Below are positions 34,730-45,873 of a DNA stretch of 64,000 nucleotides, one piece after another. Location: NCBI GenBank assembly GCA_029379385.1, contig CM055608.1:18226350-18290349 (forward strand), given 5' to 3'. The first letter of the stretch is position 1. Each line of letters opens with the position of its first letter. The notes below the pieces were generated by a model. The model worked only from the letters and a program-made list of their open reading frames with translations, searched no databases and had not been told where the DNA came from. The position numbers were made by a program, and so were the translations under genes. This DNA comes from Quillaja saponaria. Its lineage: Eukaryota; Streptophyta; Magnoliopsida; Fabales; Quillajaceae.

Positions 34730-36151
34730 TCATTTATTTTGGAAATGACATGATTTTCCACATTTTTAACAGATAGGCACTATTTTATAATTACTTTCCT
34801 TAACTACAAGTTTTTTACTAGGTTCATAGTAACCTGTTTTTTCTTTTCATTCTTTTTATGATGTTTTCTCTTATAAGGCTTATTAAAGAATTTCTTCTGA
34901 AATTTATGATTCTTTTTAAACTGTTTGAGTTGACTTCCTTTGAGATATCCAAATTGTTCACAGAAATTTCCTAAGACTCTTTTCCCTTCAATTTCTCTTT
35001 GTCAATTTGACGTTTTAATTTAATATTGTTACATAATGATATTCCTTCCGAAACTACCTCTAATGCTAACTCGCCATAAGTGTAGTTACTGTAGTGTATA
35101 TTACCTCCATGCTTATCTTTCAATTTATTTCTTATTTTGTCTGCAAATAAAGTTGGCAGACTAGCTAAGAATTTTTCTTTCCAAAAATCAGCCTGGCTAT
35201 CTGGCCTCTGATAGACTCTGGATAAAAAGACATCTTTGTACCATTGGAAATCTGGACATCTTAGATTTATTAATTGTTCATGTGATCTGTCAGTCTAAGC
35301 ATATTAGCTTCGACAAAATGATTTATTATGGTATATATCAAAGTATTAATTATCTGTTACAAGATTTCCATTTTCTTGTTTCACAGAATTTAAAATATCT
35401 TGTTTAGAGATATCAAATAGATGAAAGTCCCACCATCTTAAAAGTTGACCTGTAAATCCACTTATTATGGCTAGGACTAAATCCCCTATCAGTATTTCCA
35501 TTAGGCCTACATGCTACTGTAGCATACATAAGCATGTGTTTAGTGGTTTGAAGGATTTGATATTCTGCTAAACCATCTATGTTCCATTCAACTATAGACT
35601 TACCATCAAATTGAACCTTGTCTTGAATAACGTTATCTTCGTACTGAAGGTAGGAGAGGGTCTAAGATAATACATCTTTGATGGTTGGGCATTGTTTTAC
35701 TCCAGCGAAGTTCATTAACTTCTAGATGTGAGTCTTTTTTAAATTTTTATAGATTTTGACTTAATATATTTACACTTTTCTTTTCTGATAGGTTTAATTT
35801 TTGTAATCTATTTACTAGCTCATCTACAAAGTTTTTATCATTGACTTTGGATTGTTTTCTAAATTTCAAATTGAATTCTGGAGGCGGCTTTATCATTATA
35901 GGATCTATTTTTGAAGTTTCTTTAGAGCAAGACCCTGAAGTTTGTGAAATTATTTGCTGAGAAGATTTTTCTTGAATAAGAAAAGTTTCTATCATAGAGG
36001 ATTGTTTTCCTAAGGATTGAAGAAACAAATTTGTATAATTATTTTGGTTAAAAATTTCAATCAGGACACTTGAAGTAGAAGCTTCTTTTTGGAATAGCTG
36101 AATAGGGATTATTATTTCTTCTCTTGATGTTTTAATAGAAAGGGACGACTC
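34730..36151 (-). pseudogene. EPRV D coat protein with broken zinc knuckle
   Basis: The knuckle at 34730-34771 has stop codons in place of the Tyr after the first Cys and of the last Cys, so it cannot be translated. Upstream are the capsid part (near 35300-35180) and, at the coat N-terminal end, LFLQSLGKQSSMIETFLIQ and FNLKFRKQSKVNDKNFVDEL (open 35747-36150). Confidence 0.8.
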
Positions 36152-37056
36152 GGGTAATATTGATACTTGTGTTTCAATTCTTGAGTTAGTAGCACTGTAG
36201 CGTGTGATTTCCAACATTCATTATGCACTTGGTCTTTTTCTTTAGATTGTGTTGCTTACATAGAAATGGTTTATGCTTGGATACTTGTGTTTAGGCCATT
36301 GTTGGTTTAAGAGAAAATCTGATGTTATACACAAATGCAAGTATTCATGTTTTTCTTGGTTAATTGCTTAATGATTATGTGTTTTAGTTTGTTATGATAT
36401 ACACATGATAGATTGATATATGTAATCTGATGCTAGTTAATCATTAATGTCTTTGCATGGTTAATTAACATGAGTAGCAAAAGTAGCACTTAAATTAAAT
36501 CTGAGTTTATTTAAGTGTTGCTTGGAAAATCTAATCTACATTAAGTTAATGCCACTTGTGTGTTAATTGTTTAGAATCAATTACACTTATCTAATTTGTA
36601 ATGCTTTCACGTAATTAAATCCATAACGCTTGATAATGGTTATTATGTGATTAGTGTTAGTTATTCCGCTTGACCTAATTAACAAAGAGGTAAGGATAGG
36701 AAGGAAAGACTTGTTTCCATGGTTGAGCATGCACACATATTAAGATTGGTATTTGTTTTGTTTTCAATGATTAATAGCTCATGAATCTTGGCGAAAACTT
36801 CTCTGTAGTTGAGTCATACAAATCTTTGGTTATTTGCTTAGTTTAGTAAGTTTCTACCGAAAATTTATTTTTTACATTTAGAATTTAATTCTCTTATTTT
36901 TCTTGCATGCTTAGCTATTTTAATTTAGTTTAGATCAAAGATCAACACCCCATTTATTTACTTTGCTGTTTTGAGTGCATAGTAGTTAGTTTGCATATTT
37001 ATAGCATATTATCATCACAACCTATTTTAGAACTCCATTTACCTTTTTACTCTCGA

Positions 37057-37527
37057 CAAGTAACTAGGCCTTGCCCTTCTCTAAATGTAAATAACTTCAC
37101 TTCAGGTCACTTAGGCTAAATCATCCCAGAATCCCCTCTAAAACACCTTGGACTTCAACTGCACGTACATCAGTCCAGCAGAATGCCAGTAACTGTCCTA
37201 TCGCTCCATCACTTCCTCTACCCAAAAACAGATACTACCAAGCTCCAAATTATTTCATTCAACTTCTTTTCAGCAACTCTAGCTAGACTTTGAGACTTAG
37301 AGTCCGAGTTCCAGCCTAAATTGCCATGGGAGGCACCATTAGACTTCTAAGAGGCTTGCAAATAGATTATCATCAACATGTAGACAAGATTTGTCTGCAT
37401 GGCTACCATTCTTCCCGGTTGGTTCACAACCAAAAACCTCAGTAAAACACCAACATCCCAAGTCTTGCAACTCCCAACTCTACTTGCCCATACTGCAGCA
37501 ATCCTTTCTATGATTTTGAAGTGGCCA
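37057..37527. repeat. Fragment of the 1.6-kb repeat family (second copy)
   Basis: Same as 2288-2759, differing by a few bases. Ends at the EPRV A' junction. Confidence 0.75.
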
Positions 37528-38078
37528 GAATAATGAACACTATGGCCCCAAATGCTAAGATTGAGTCTAAAGAAGGGAAACCACACTTTTTATAGCTAAT
37601 CCAGCTAAGACAAATATGGTGGTGCCTAAGACAATCACTTAGGATCAGGTAAATCTTCCTGAAACTTGAAAAATTGACTAAGGAATTTCTCCTAAGAAAA
37701 TAGAGTCTAGAGACTTAGAATTAGTAGTTGAATATACTGACCGTGATGTAGAGATGAAATTCTCTGCAAACAGAAAGATTAAACTGAATCTAGGAGAGTC
37801 TTCTAGAAGGAGGTCTACGTCTTCAATTCCTACCACTGAAATTGAAAGAAGATAAGTAATTGAGGGAATAATAAAATCTAAAGATCAGATTAGTCACCCT
37901 CAGTACCAAGTAGAGACACCTTCAAATTTAGGGTTAAAATCACCCTCAAGAAATAATTCGCCAACACCCTCTGAGATGGGATACAGCGTATGCATGTTAT
38001 CCTCTACAGAGTCGTTACATCCGTTTACCATTAAACATAAATAGTTTTATACAACTTTTAGTGAAAAAGAAAGAGATT
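37528..38078 (+). pseudogene. EPRV A' movement protein C-terminus and coat linker
   Basis: As in EPRV A, with ten extra bases near 37700 that restore the common viral spacing missing in A. The shared stop is still present near 37855. Confidence 0.7.
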
Positions 38079-38209
38079 AAAAGTTTTGATAAGCAGTTTC
38101 TAGAACATTAATGAACTTAGGATCCTCAAAATTAGGCTAATCTTTTTTGTGGAACCTAAAGGCTCGTTCAAGCCACTTAAAGAATGCTGGCTTCTTATGA
38201 TATTTTTCC
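38079..38209 (-). repeat. Internal inversion in EPRV A'
   Basis: Same inverted coat N-terminal piece as 3303-3437, so the inversion predates the segmental duplication. Confidence 0.85.
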
Positions 38210-39529
38210 AAAATTCCTTCAATCTTTAGGAAAACAGTCCTCAAGGATAGAAAATTTTCTAATTCAAGAAAAGTCGTCCCAACAAATAATTCCTCAAACT
38301 CCAGGATCTTCTAGTAAAGAGTCTACTAAGATAGATCAAATCATGATGAAACCTCCACTAGAAGTCAATCTGAAATTCATAAAAGAATCTAGAATTAATG
38401 ATAAAAACTTTGTGGATGAATTAGTCAACAGGTTATAGAATATGAATATATCTGAAAAGAAAAGTGTCAACATGCTGAATCAAAACCAGGAAAAGTCATC
38501 CAGAAAAGACTCACATTTAGAAGTTAATAAGCTTCATTGGAAGAAGACAACTCCAACTGCCCCATCTAAAATGTACTACCCAAGACCCTTACCGTTAGAT
38601 CTTCAATATGAAGATAATGCTATTCAAGACAGGGTCCAGTTTGATTGTAAGTCCATAGTTGAATGGAACATTGATGGACTGGCAGAATACTAAATCCTCC
38701 AAACAACAAAACACATGCTAATATATGCTGTAGCATGTAGGTCCAATGGAAACACTGACAGGGAAATAGTCTTAGCCATAATCAGTGGGTTTACAAGACA
38801 ATTGTTAGGATGGTGGGATTTCCACCTGTCAAATATCTCTAAACAAGAGATCTTAAATTCTGTGAAACAAGAAAATGGAAATCTAAACTGATATAGTTAA
38901 CACATTAATCTATACAATTATAAACCACTTTGTTGGAGCTAATATGCTTAGGTTAGATAGATCACACGAACAAATGATTAATCTTAGGTGTCCAGATCTA
39001 TCTCACTTCCAGTGGTATAAAGATGTGTTCTTATCAAGAGTTTATCAGAGACCAGACAGTCAAGCTGACTTTTGGAAAGAAAAGTTTTTAGTAGGTCTCC
39101 CAACTCTGTTTACTGATAAAATTAGAAATAAACTCAAAGATAAGCATGGTGGTAATATACAGTAGCTATACTTATGGAGAGTTAGCTTCAGAAGTAGTGT
39201 CAGAAGGAATATCATTATGTAATGATATTAGGCTAAAACGACAAATTGACAAAGAGAAATTAAGCGGGAAAAGAGCTTTAGGAAATTTTTGTGAACAATT
39301 TGGATATCCAACAAGTAGTCAATTTCAGCAGTCTAAAAAGACTCATAAATTTCAAAAGAAATTCTCTAATAAACAAGAGAAAACAATTTAAAAAGAATGA
39401 AAAGTCAAAGACTGGTATTATGAATCCCGTAAGAAACCTTTGGTCAAGGAAGCTAATTACAAAAAAGTTCCTATTTGTTATAAGTGTGGAAAACCGGGTC
39501 ATTTTCAAAATAAATGCACTTCAGATTGA
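38210..39529 (+). pseudogene. EPRV A' coat protein region with zinc knuckle
   Basis: Open stretches at 38184-38438, 38442-38693, 38944-39165 and 39146-39391; capsid motif CPDLSHFQWYKDVFLSRVYQ near 38988-39050. Zinc knuckle CYKCGKPGHFQNKC at 39476-39517, then an in-frame stop as in EPRV A. A stop at 38439 splits the N-terminal part. Confidence 0.8.
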
Positions 39530-40139
39530 TGAAGGTTTAAAGAAATCCTTATGTCAAATCTTATTAGAGGACTCCGACGAAGAAAAGGAACATTTGAATG
39601 CTTTTATAATACAGCAGTATAATTTAGACTCTAGTATAGAGGAGTCAGAAAATGATTATAACTCTGAGTCAGAATTATCTGAAAAATCAAAATGCTGTTC
39701 AGATAATGATTGTGACGAATGTATCCTAAAAACTATAGGATTAAATAATCTTAGTATAAATGTCTTGTCAAAAGAAGAAAGTCTGATTTTAGACTTAATT
39801 GATAAAATAACAGACCCTGAAGATAGAAGAATACAGTTAGAAAACTATATTCATATGTCTAACAAAGGTAAAAGTTCAGTAATAAAAGGAAGTATAAAAG
39901 ATGATTCTTATTCCTTTAAGAATATTATAGAAAGAGTAAAAACTGTTAACTCTTCATCAAAGGAACCAACTATTGCTGATTTAAAATCAGAAATTAATGA
40001 AATAAAAGAAGAAGTAAGGACTCTAAAACAGAAAGTTTCTAATCTTGAAGAATCAGATGAAGATCAGTTCAAGATCTTATATGGGTATCATCAAAAGAAA
40101 CTAAAAATCCAGAACCTGAAAACAGAGGAAAAGATATAA
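39513..40139 (+). pseudogene. EPRV A' acidic/coiled-coil region
   Basis: Part of the longest open frame in the window (39291-40139, 282 codons), although the frame of its first third is not the coat frame. Acidic segment, CCSDNDCDEC cluster and coiled coil as in A. The end differs from A by one base near 40070, which shifts the final residues. Confidence 0.65.
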
Positions 40140-40169
40140 TAATACATGAACCTGAAGAAGGAACTGTAA

Positions 40170-40817
40170 ACATCCTTAATGATCCAGAAGGATGGATCTG
40201 TGCTGTAGACTTAGTTATAGCACAAAAATGGTTCACTAAGATTAACCATAGTTGTAAATAATGAATTTAGTTTTCAGTATGTTGCCTTAATAGATTTAGG
40301 AGTAGATTTGAATTGCATCAACGAAGGACTAGTCCCATCCAAATACTTTCAGAAAACTACACAAATACTCCATGCTGCGGATGGAAATCGTCTAATTATA
40401 GACTACAAATTATCTAATGCGGCAGTCTATAATAACAAGGTATGTTTTCCTGTACCCTTTGTTCTAGTCAAGGGCCTGGCACAGGGAGTGATTCTAGGAA
40501 ACCATTTTTTACACATGTTATTCCCAATTTCTAAAATAGACGAATCAGGAGTAGAAACTATAATAAAGGGAAGACAAATTAAATTTGAATTTGTTGAAGA
40601 ACCACAAATGCATGAAATCAATCTTATGAGAGATACCATTAAAAGAAAAGAAAATTTTCTTATGTCTTTAAAGGAAGAGATAGAGTATAAGAGAATTGAG
40701 CTACAATTGAAATCTCCAAAGCTTCAAGATGAAATTAATAAATTTCAACATAAAATTGAACAAACAATATGTGCAGAGATTCCTAATGCTTTTGGAATAG
40801 AAAACAACATATTATAG
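40170..40817 (+). pseudogene. EPRV A' retropepsin and linker
   Basis: Catalytic Asp codon at 40293-40295 in LIDLGVD, so both the Ser/Thr and the Ala of the usual triad context are changed. The protease body and linker are open from 40308 to 40817. The twin copy has GAD at this spot. Confidence 0.8.
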
Positions 40818-41600
40818 AATTACCTTATGAACTAGATTTCTCAGAAAAACAAATACCCACTAAGGCTAGGCCAATATTGAGCTATGGGTCCTAGACATTT
40901 AGAAATTTGCAAGTTAGAAATTGAAGAAATACTAAAAAAGGGAGTAATAAGCAAAAGTTATAGTCCCTGAAGTTGCCTAGCATTTTATGTAGAAAATGCC
41001 ACAGAATTAGAAAAAGGAGTCCCGAGGCTAGTAATTAATTACAAACCTCTGAATAAAGCTCTTAGATGGATCAGGTATCCAATTCCTAATAAAAAGGATT
41101 TGTTAAATAGACTTTATGATGCCAAGATATTCTCTAAATTTGATATGAAATCAGGATATTGGCAAATTCAAATAGCTGAGCAAGATAGGTACAAAACTGC
41201 CTTCACTGTACCTTTTGGACATTATGAATGGAATGTTATGGCATTCGGATTAAAAAATGCTCCATCTGAATTTCAAAACATTATGAATGATATTTTTAAT
41301 TCTTATCATGAATTTATAATTGTTTATATTGATGATGTTTTAGTTTTTTCTCCTTCTATTGAGAAACATTTTAAACATCTCAATATATTCTTGAATATTG
41401 TCATGAAGGTGGGATTAGCAGTTTCTGCAAAGAAGGTAAAAATATTTCAAACTGCTATTCTTTTTTTAGGACATAACATTCATAGAGGCTCTATTATACC
41501 AATTGATAGAGCCATACAATTTGCTGATAAATTCCCCAATGAGATAAGGGAAAAAACAACAATTGCAGAGATTCTTAGGAAGTCTAAATTATGTAGGTGA
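40818..41600 (+). pseudogene. EPRV A' reverse transcriptase
   Basis: Open for 166 codons (41100-41600) with [40 protein letters not shown] and YIDD at 41325-41336. The N-terminal palm (LVINYKPLN at about 41030) is in the same region but separated by frameshifts near 40880 and 40970. The best palm domain in the window, yet not continuous with protease or RNase H. Confidence 0.9.
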
Positions 41601-42145
41601 ATTTTACAAGGATTTAGCCTTAGATTACAAATTATTATTTGCACGATTATAAAAGAATCCTCCAGAATGAAATAATGAGTCTACAGAAGCAGTTAAGAGG
41701 ATAAAGCAAAGAGTTAAAGAACTCCCATGTCGCTGTATTCCTCATCCAGATGCATTTAAAATAGTTGAAACAGATGCTTCCGAGATAGGATATGTAGAAT
41801 ACTTAAACAAAAAATTGCTAATAAAGAGCAGTTGGTTAGATTTACTTCAGGAATTTGGAAAGGTGAACAACAAAATTATTCTACTATAAAAAAGGAAATA
41901 TTATCAATTGTCATGTGCATTGCTAAGTTTGAATCTGACCTGTTAAATAAAAAAATTCTTATTAAGAATAGATTGCAAATCTGCTAAGGATATCCTTCTT
42001 TATGTTAAAAATATAGCATTTAAACAAATATTTGCTAGATGGCAGGGAATCCTTTCTGTTTTTGAATTTGATATAGAATTTATTAAAGGAGAATCTAATT
42101 CTTTGCCTAACTTTCTAACTAGAGAATTTTTGCAGGGATCCTAAA
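41601..42145 (+). pseudogene. EPRV A' RNase H
   Basis: VETDASEIGYV near 41766-41795 (a Gly of the usual GYGG is Val here), and FARWQGILSVFEFDIEFIK near 42030. Interrupted by several stops. Confidence 0.8.
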
Positions 42146-42157
42146 AGAAAAGGCGTT

Positions 42158-43138
42158 ATGACCTCTCAATCTAATACTCCCACAAAAAGAAACCTCTCCA
42201 CTCCTAATATCGAGGAGACTGATAAAGATTTCTTATGCGATCAGGCTTATGAATTAGCCCTTCCTTGTAATACCAAGGATTTCAAATATCCATACATTCC
42301 ACTATCTTATAAAAATATAGCACCAATTGAGAAAAGGTATGCTAATTTAGCATCATATGAGATAGCCCCTTTCTATCTCAATAATTATCTTCCCCCTGAA
42401 TTGGAACCCAGGAATATTTTATTCTATTTAAATATTCTTGTGGACACAGAATCAATTTCTCACAAACCCTGGATTCGAGCAGGGTCAAAATGGGCTTATT
42501 CAAAAATCATCATTTATAAAGTGATGAAGCCAGAAGAATGGGGTATGGATTTATACCATCAAAAACAAATCAGAGATAGAAGAATATTTCCTCGGCTATA
42601 TACTTATTTTGATTATATGGCTGCATGGGAAAACTTGCTTTTATTTGAAAACAAAGCAAGAAAGCATAGCTAGTTTCTAAGGTTCACCCTTAATAAAGAA
42701 CCTTCACCCTTAATTATTTTGTCTACAGCTTATTATCAGCTTCCATGGATTGTTAAATGGGAATATATTGTAAAAGAATGTTCCTCTTCTGCCTTTGGGA
42801 TTAATCAATTAGTCCCCTGGTTAATTCGTAGAACTCAAATTACATGGTGGGACAACTTCTCTAATTTTGAAGAGAACCTTAATAATTTTCAAAAGCTAGG
42901 GATCTTAAGATCTAAAGCTTCTTCTCAGAAACCTTATATAAATGAAAATAAAAAGGTTCTTGATTTAAAAGGCTTATTAGCCTCCTCTTCTAAAGATGAT
43001 GTTCAAAAAGAGCTCCTAAAAATTCTTGAAGATAATAGTTCTGAGATGAGTCAAGATGACCTAGCCTATTTCCAGGATTCTCAGGACCCTCTGGACGAAG
43101 GAGCACAAGATTTTTTGGATGAAGAATCTCATCAATAA
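42158..43138 (+). pseudogene. EPRV A' promoter-proximal ORF
   Basis: Two open parts: 42158-42673 (171 codons, MTSQSNTPTKRNLSTPN to ARKHS) ended by a TAG that is TGG in EPRV A, and 42719-43138 (139 codons, ending with the acidic tail). Only a short gap separates them. The cleanest version of this ORF in the window. The middle is rich in Trp and Tyr; no catalytic motif recognised. Confidence 0.6.
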
Positions 43139-43335
43139 TTTTCTTTTCATAAAGCCAAAGTTTATTGTTCTAAAAGGAGAAATACTTTGCTTTTCAAAAA
43201 GCAAAAGATATCTTTTCAAAAAAAGAAAGAAGACTTTCGGTGACTTGAAGACAAAGTTCTTTAAAGAAAAGGATTTACTTTATTAAAGTAAATATTCCCT
43301 TTTTAGCTGGTGAACCGACTCCAATCCATCCAAGA

Positions 43336-43427
43336 CACGTGCCCAGACAGAAGGATGAGCCTTATCTCAAGGAATCTGCTTTTACCAACCTTATCTCTTA
43401 GGCAATTGTGTTAGGAGTATTATTTAA
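43336..43427 (+). promoter_or_regulatory. EPRV A' promoter (G-box and TATA)
   Basis: CACGTG at 43336-43341 and TATTTAA at 43421-43427, as in EPRV A. Confidence 0.65.
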
Positions 43428-43630
43428 GGGCCTCTGCCCTCCATTGTTTGATAAGTTTTGAAGTTTATTAGAAAAATCAGAAGTTTGAAAAAATAACATC
43501 TTTGAGTGTTTGGAGTGTTTTGTAAAATACGAGTGAAATTCTCAAGTTTGTAATATTGGGCTTGTACCTGTAGCTGCTATTGCTGTTGTAGTACCAGTGA
43601 CTGTGTGGTGTACCTGTGCTTTGATCCTGT

Positions 43631-43636
43631 AATTAA
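43631..43636 (+). terminator. EPRV A' polyadenylation signal, mutated
   Basis: AATTAA at the place where EPRV A has AATAAA, a single-base change in the core hexamer. Confidence 0.6.
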
Positions 43637-43837
43637 GAATTTGTTTATGTTAATGTAAGTGTTCTTCTACTCTTCTTTATATTTGGTTATTAATCTGGCC
43701 TGCTGAATTATATAGCAGCTGTTTCATATGCTCTGTGAATTTTTGTTTTTTTTCTCTGTATGATCGATACCCTACTTACTATACTACAAATATAGTTAGT
43801 TAGGTTTTAATTTGGTGAACATCGATGACTTATCAGT

Positions 43838-44258
43838 AGCCAATTTAGGTTTGTTCTTAATGAACCTTACTTAATTCATTTCTCATAGACATGTAGTGAA
43901 TTGATTAACTAAGGTATTATAAGTAATTTGAAATTTACAATTAACTTGGAACCCTAGGTTAATAACATAATATCATAACTAAGCATAATAGGACAAAGGC
44001 AAGTCAAGTGAAGTGTGAGGGAAATTATAGTCCTGGGTTTTATCTACATAATCTCAAGTTCAGTTGTTTTATTTACTTTCTTTAGTTTAATCGTAGTTAA
44101 TAATCACAAGTTTTCAATCATCTGAATAAAGTTGGAATTGGTAAATTTTAGTACTTGGCTTGATAAAATTATTCCTTGTGGGAACGATACTTAACATACC
44201 CTTTATTACTTGTTTAAACGATACGTGCACTTGAGTATTATTTTTCTTAACAAGTTTT
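43838..44258 (+). repeat. Athila/Tat element 5' region
   Basis: No ORF. Ends with TTGTGGGAACGATACTT and GTGCACTTGAG-like stretches typical of the region just before the primer site in this lineage. Probably the end of a 5' LTR; the LTR start was lost at the viral junction. Confidence 0.45.
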
Positions 44259-44276
44259 TGGCACTGTTGTTAGGGA
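44259..44276 (+). other. Degenerate tRNA-Asp primer binding site
   Basis: TGGCACTGTTGTTAGGGA aligns to the canonical Athila/Tat primer site (complementary to the 3' end of tRNA-Asp) with five differences, all C-to-T or G-to-A. It lies 76 bases before the gag start codon region. Confidence 0.65.
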
Positions 44277-44352
44277 ATTATTCTATTATTGTTAATATTA
44301 ATACCAGCCAGTTCTAGTTTTAATTCAAAATTTTCTTTTTTATTTTAGCTTA

Positions 44353-45431
44353 ATGCCAAGAACTCGTAGCTTGGAAGTGGTTCCTTTTGATCCCGATATC
44401 GAAAAGACAATTCCAAGACTTCGAAAGGAGAATCAACAAGCTACTTTGCAAAATCTAGCAATGGTTGATGAACAAGAGCCTAAGGCCTTGAGGGATGATG
44501 TCCTCTTAGTGGAAAGCCTTCATTCAAGCATCTAACAATCGGCAATTCAAGCTAATAACTTTGAAATTAAGCCTGGCTAGATTCAAATTATCCAACAAAT
44601 GGCACAATTTTTTGGCCTTCCAAATGGTGATCTTAATATGCACATCAGGTAATGTTCTTGGAGTTGTGCAACACCTTCAAAGGCAATGGCATTTCTGATG
44701 ATGCCATTTGTCTAAGACTTTTTCCTTTCTCACTTTGAGATAAGGCAAGAAGTTGGTTATACTCCTTGCCATCCCACTCCATCACTACATGGATAAACTT
44801 GGCTAAAAAGTTCCTAGAAAATTCTTTTCACTGGCCAAAACAACTAAGTTACAAAATGAAATTACCTCATTCATGCAACAAGACCAAGAATCTCTCTATA
44901 AAGCTTGGGAAAGATACAAATACTTGATGAGACAGTGTCCCTCATCGTGGCATTCCAAAGTGGCTATAAGTCCAAACCTTTTATAATGGTTTGGTTAGCC
45001 AAATAAGAACAACCATTGATGTCATAGCTGGCGGTGCATTAATGGGAAAATCCAATGATGAAGTTTATGAACAGGAAGCAATGGCTTCAAACAATTATCA
45101 ATGGCCATCTAAGTGACTTGCAACTCGCAGAGTAGCTGGGGTACATGACTTAGACATCCTCACTACCTTAACGACATAAGTGGCTGGTTTAACTAAAAGA
45201 TTTGATACTCTTGGGGTCTTGACAATGAACAATCAAGTTAAGGCTTGCGAAATATCCATAGATGGACATACTAGTGACCAATGCCCAAACACAGAAGCAG
45301 TGAAATATGTGGGCAATTATAATAGGCAAAACAACGCTTTCTCCAACACTTATAATTCGGGATGGAGAAACCGTCCTAATTTTAGTTGGAAATCAAAGCA
45401 TATGTGTTTAATCCAAATCAAGTTAATGGTT
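44353..45431 (+). pseudogene. Athila/Tat-type gag, copy 2
   Basis: Start codon at 44353 (MPRTRSLEVVPFDPDIEK), the usual N-terminus of this gag. Then AIQANNFEIKPG, gag core pieces, MASNNYQWPS, and a knuckle with Ser for the second Cys. A stop after codon 60 and several indels break it. At about 45432 it changes into viral sequence. Closest to a full gag in the window. Confidence 0.85.
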
Positions 45432-45873
45432 TTAACATGACTTGAACCATTCCTATGTGTAGATACTTAAATTTCTTTTTATGTTCTTCTATCAATTTAG
45501 AAGAAAAAACCTTAAACGTATCTTGACCTTCCTTTAAAGGTATTGACTCTTCCATTGTCTTAATTATATAGTCTTGCTTTAGACTAATACTTCCTTTCCT
45601 ATAGATATGCTTATCAGAAGTTTGAGGTAAATTCTAGTTCTGTAACTTTTTTTTCTATATTTTCTACTAGTATAATTTCTTTATTATTTTTAGAAAAACT
45701 ATCGAAACTAGAACAAGAGGAGTTAACAGAATTAGAGAATCTTCTTAAAATACCAACCATTTTAACTTCGAGTCAAAGAAGCAAACTGTCAAAGGAATAC
45801 AACCCTCAACGGACTACACGGGTTTTCAGATGCCTTGACTTCGTTTCTTGGGTTTTCTTCTCGACTTTGAAGC
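45432..45873 (-). mobile_element. EPRV E: movement protein N-terminus and leader fragment
   Basis: Minus-strand movement protein start (start codon 45758-45760) and part of the leader (CAACCCTCAACG...ACTACACGGG), ending before the primer site. The left join to gag is the same as at 10055 and 58025. On the right it joins LINE sequence at about 45874. Confidence 0.85.

Larger units (their letters stand above)
30561..36151 (-). mobile_element. EPRV D: most complete pol-side viral copy on the minus strand
   Basis: In viral sense (right to left): coat protein, zinc knuckle, acidic/coiled-coil region, protease, RT, RNase H, promoter-proximal ORF, promoter, leader. The movement protein is not part of it. 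It ends at 36151 against the left edge of the 7.8-kb duplication. Confidence 0.9.
37528..43760 (+). mobile_element. EPRV A': twin of EPRV A
   Basis: Same extent, same internal inversion (38079-38209) and same permutation as EPRV A, but with fewer single-base indels, so RT and the promoter-proximal ORF have longer open parts. Still lacks the movement protein N-terminus and a primer site. Confidence 0.9.
36152..43837. repeat. Segmental duplication, copy 2 (7.7 kb)
   Basis: Same-orientation partner of 1383-9184. Contains the same LTR-like DNA, repeat fragment (37057-37527) and EPRV A'. Bases beyond the right edge differ from copy 1: here intact Athila/Tat 5' sequence follows. Confidence 0.9.
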
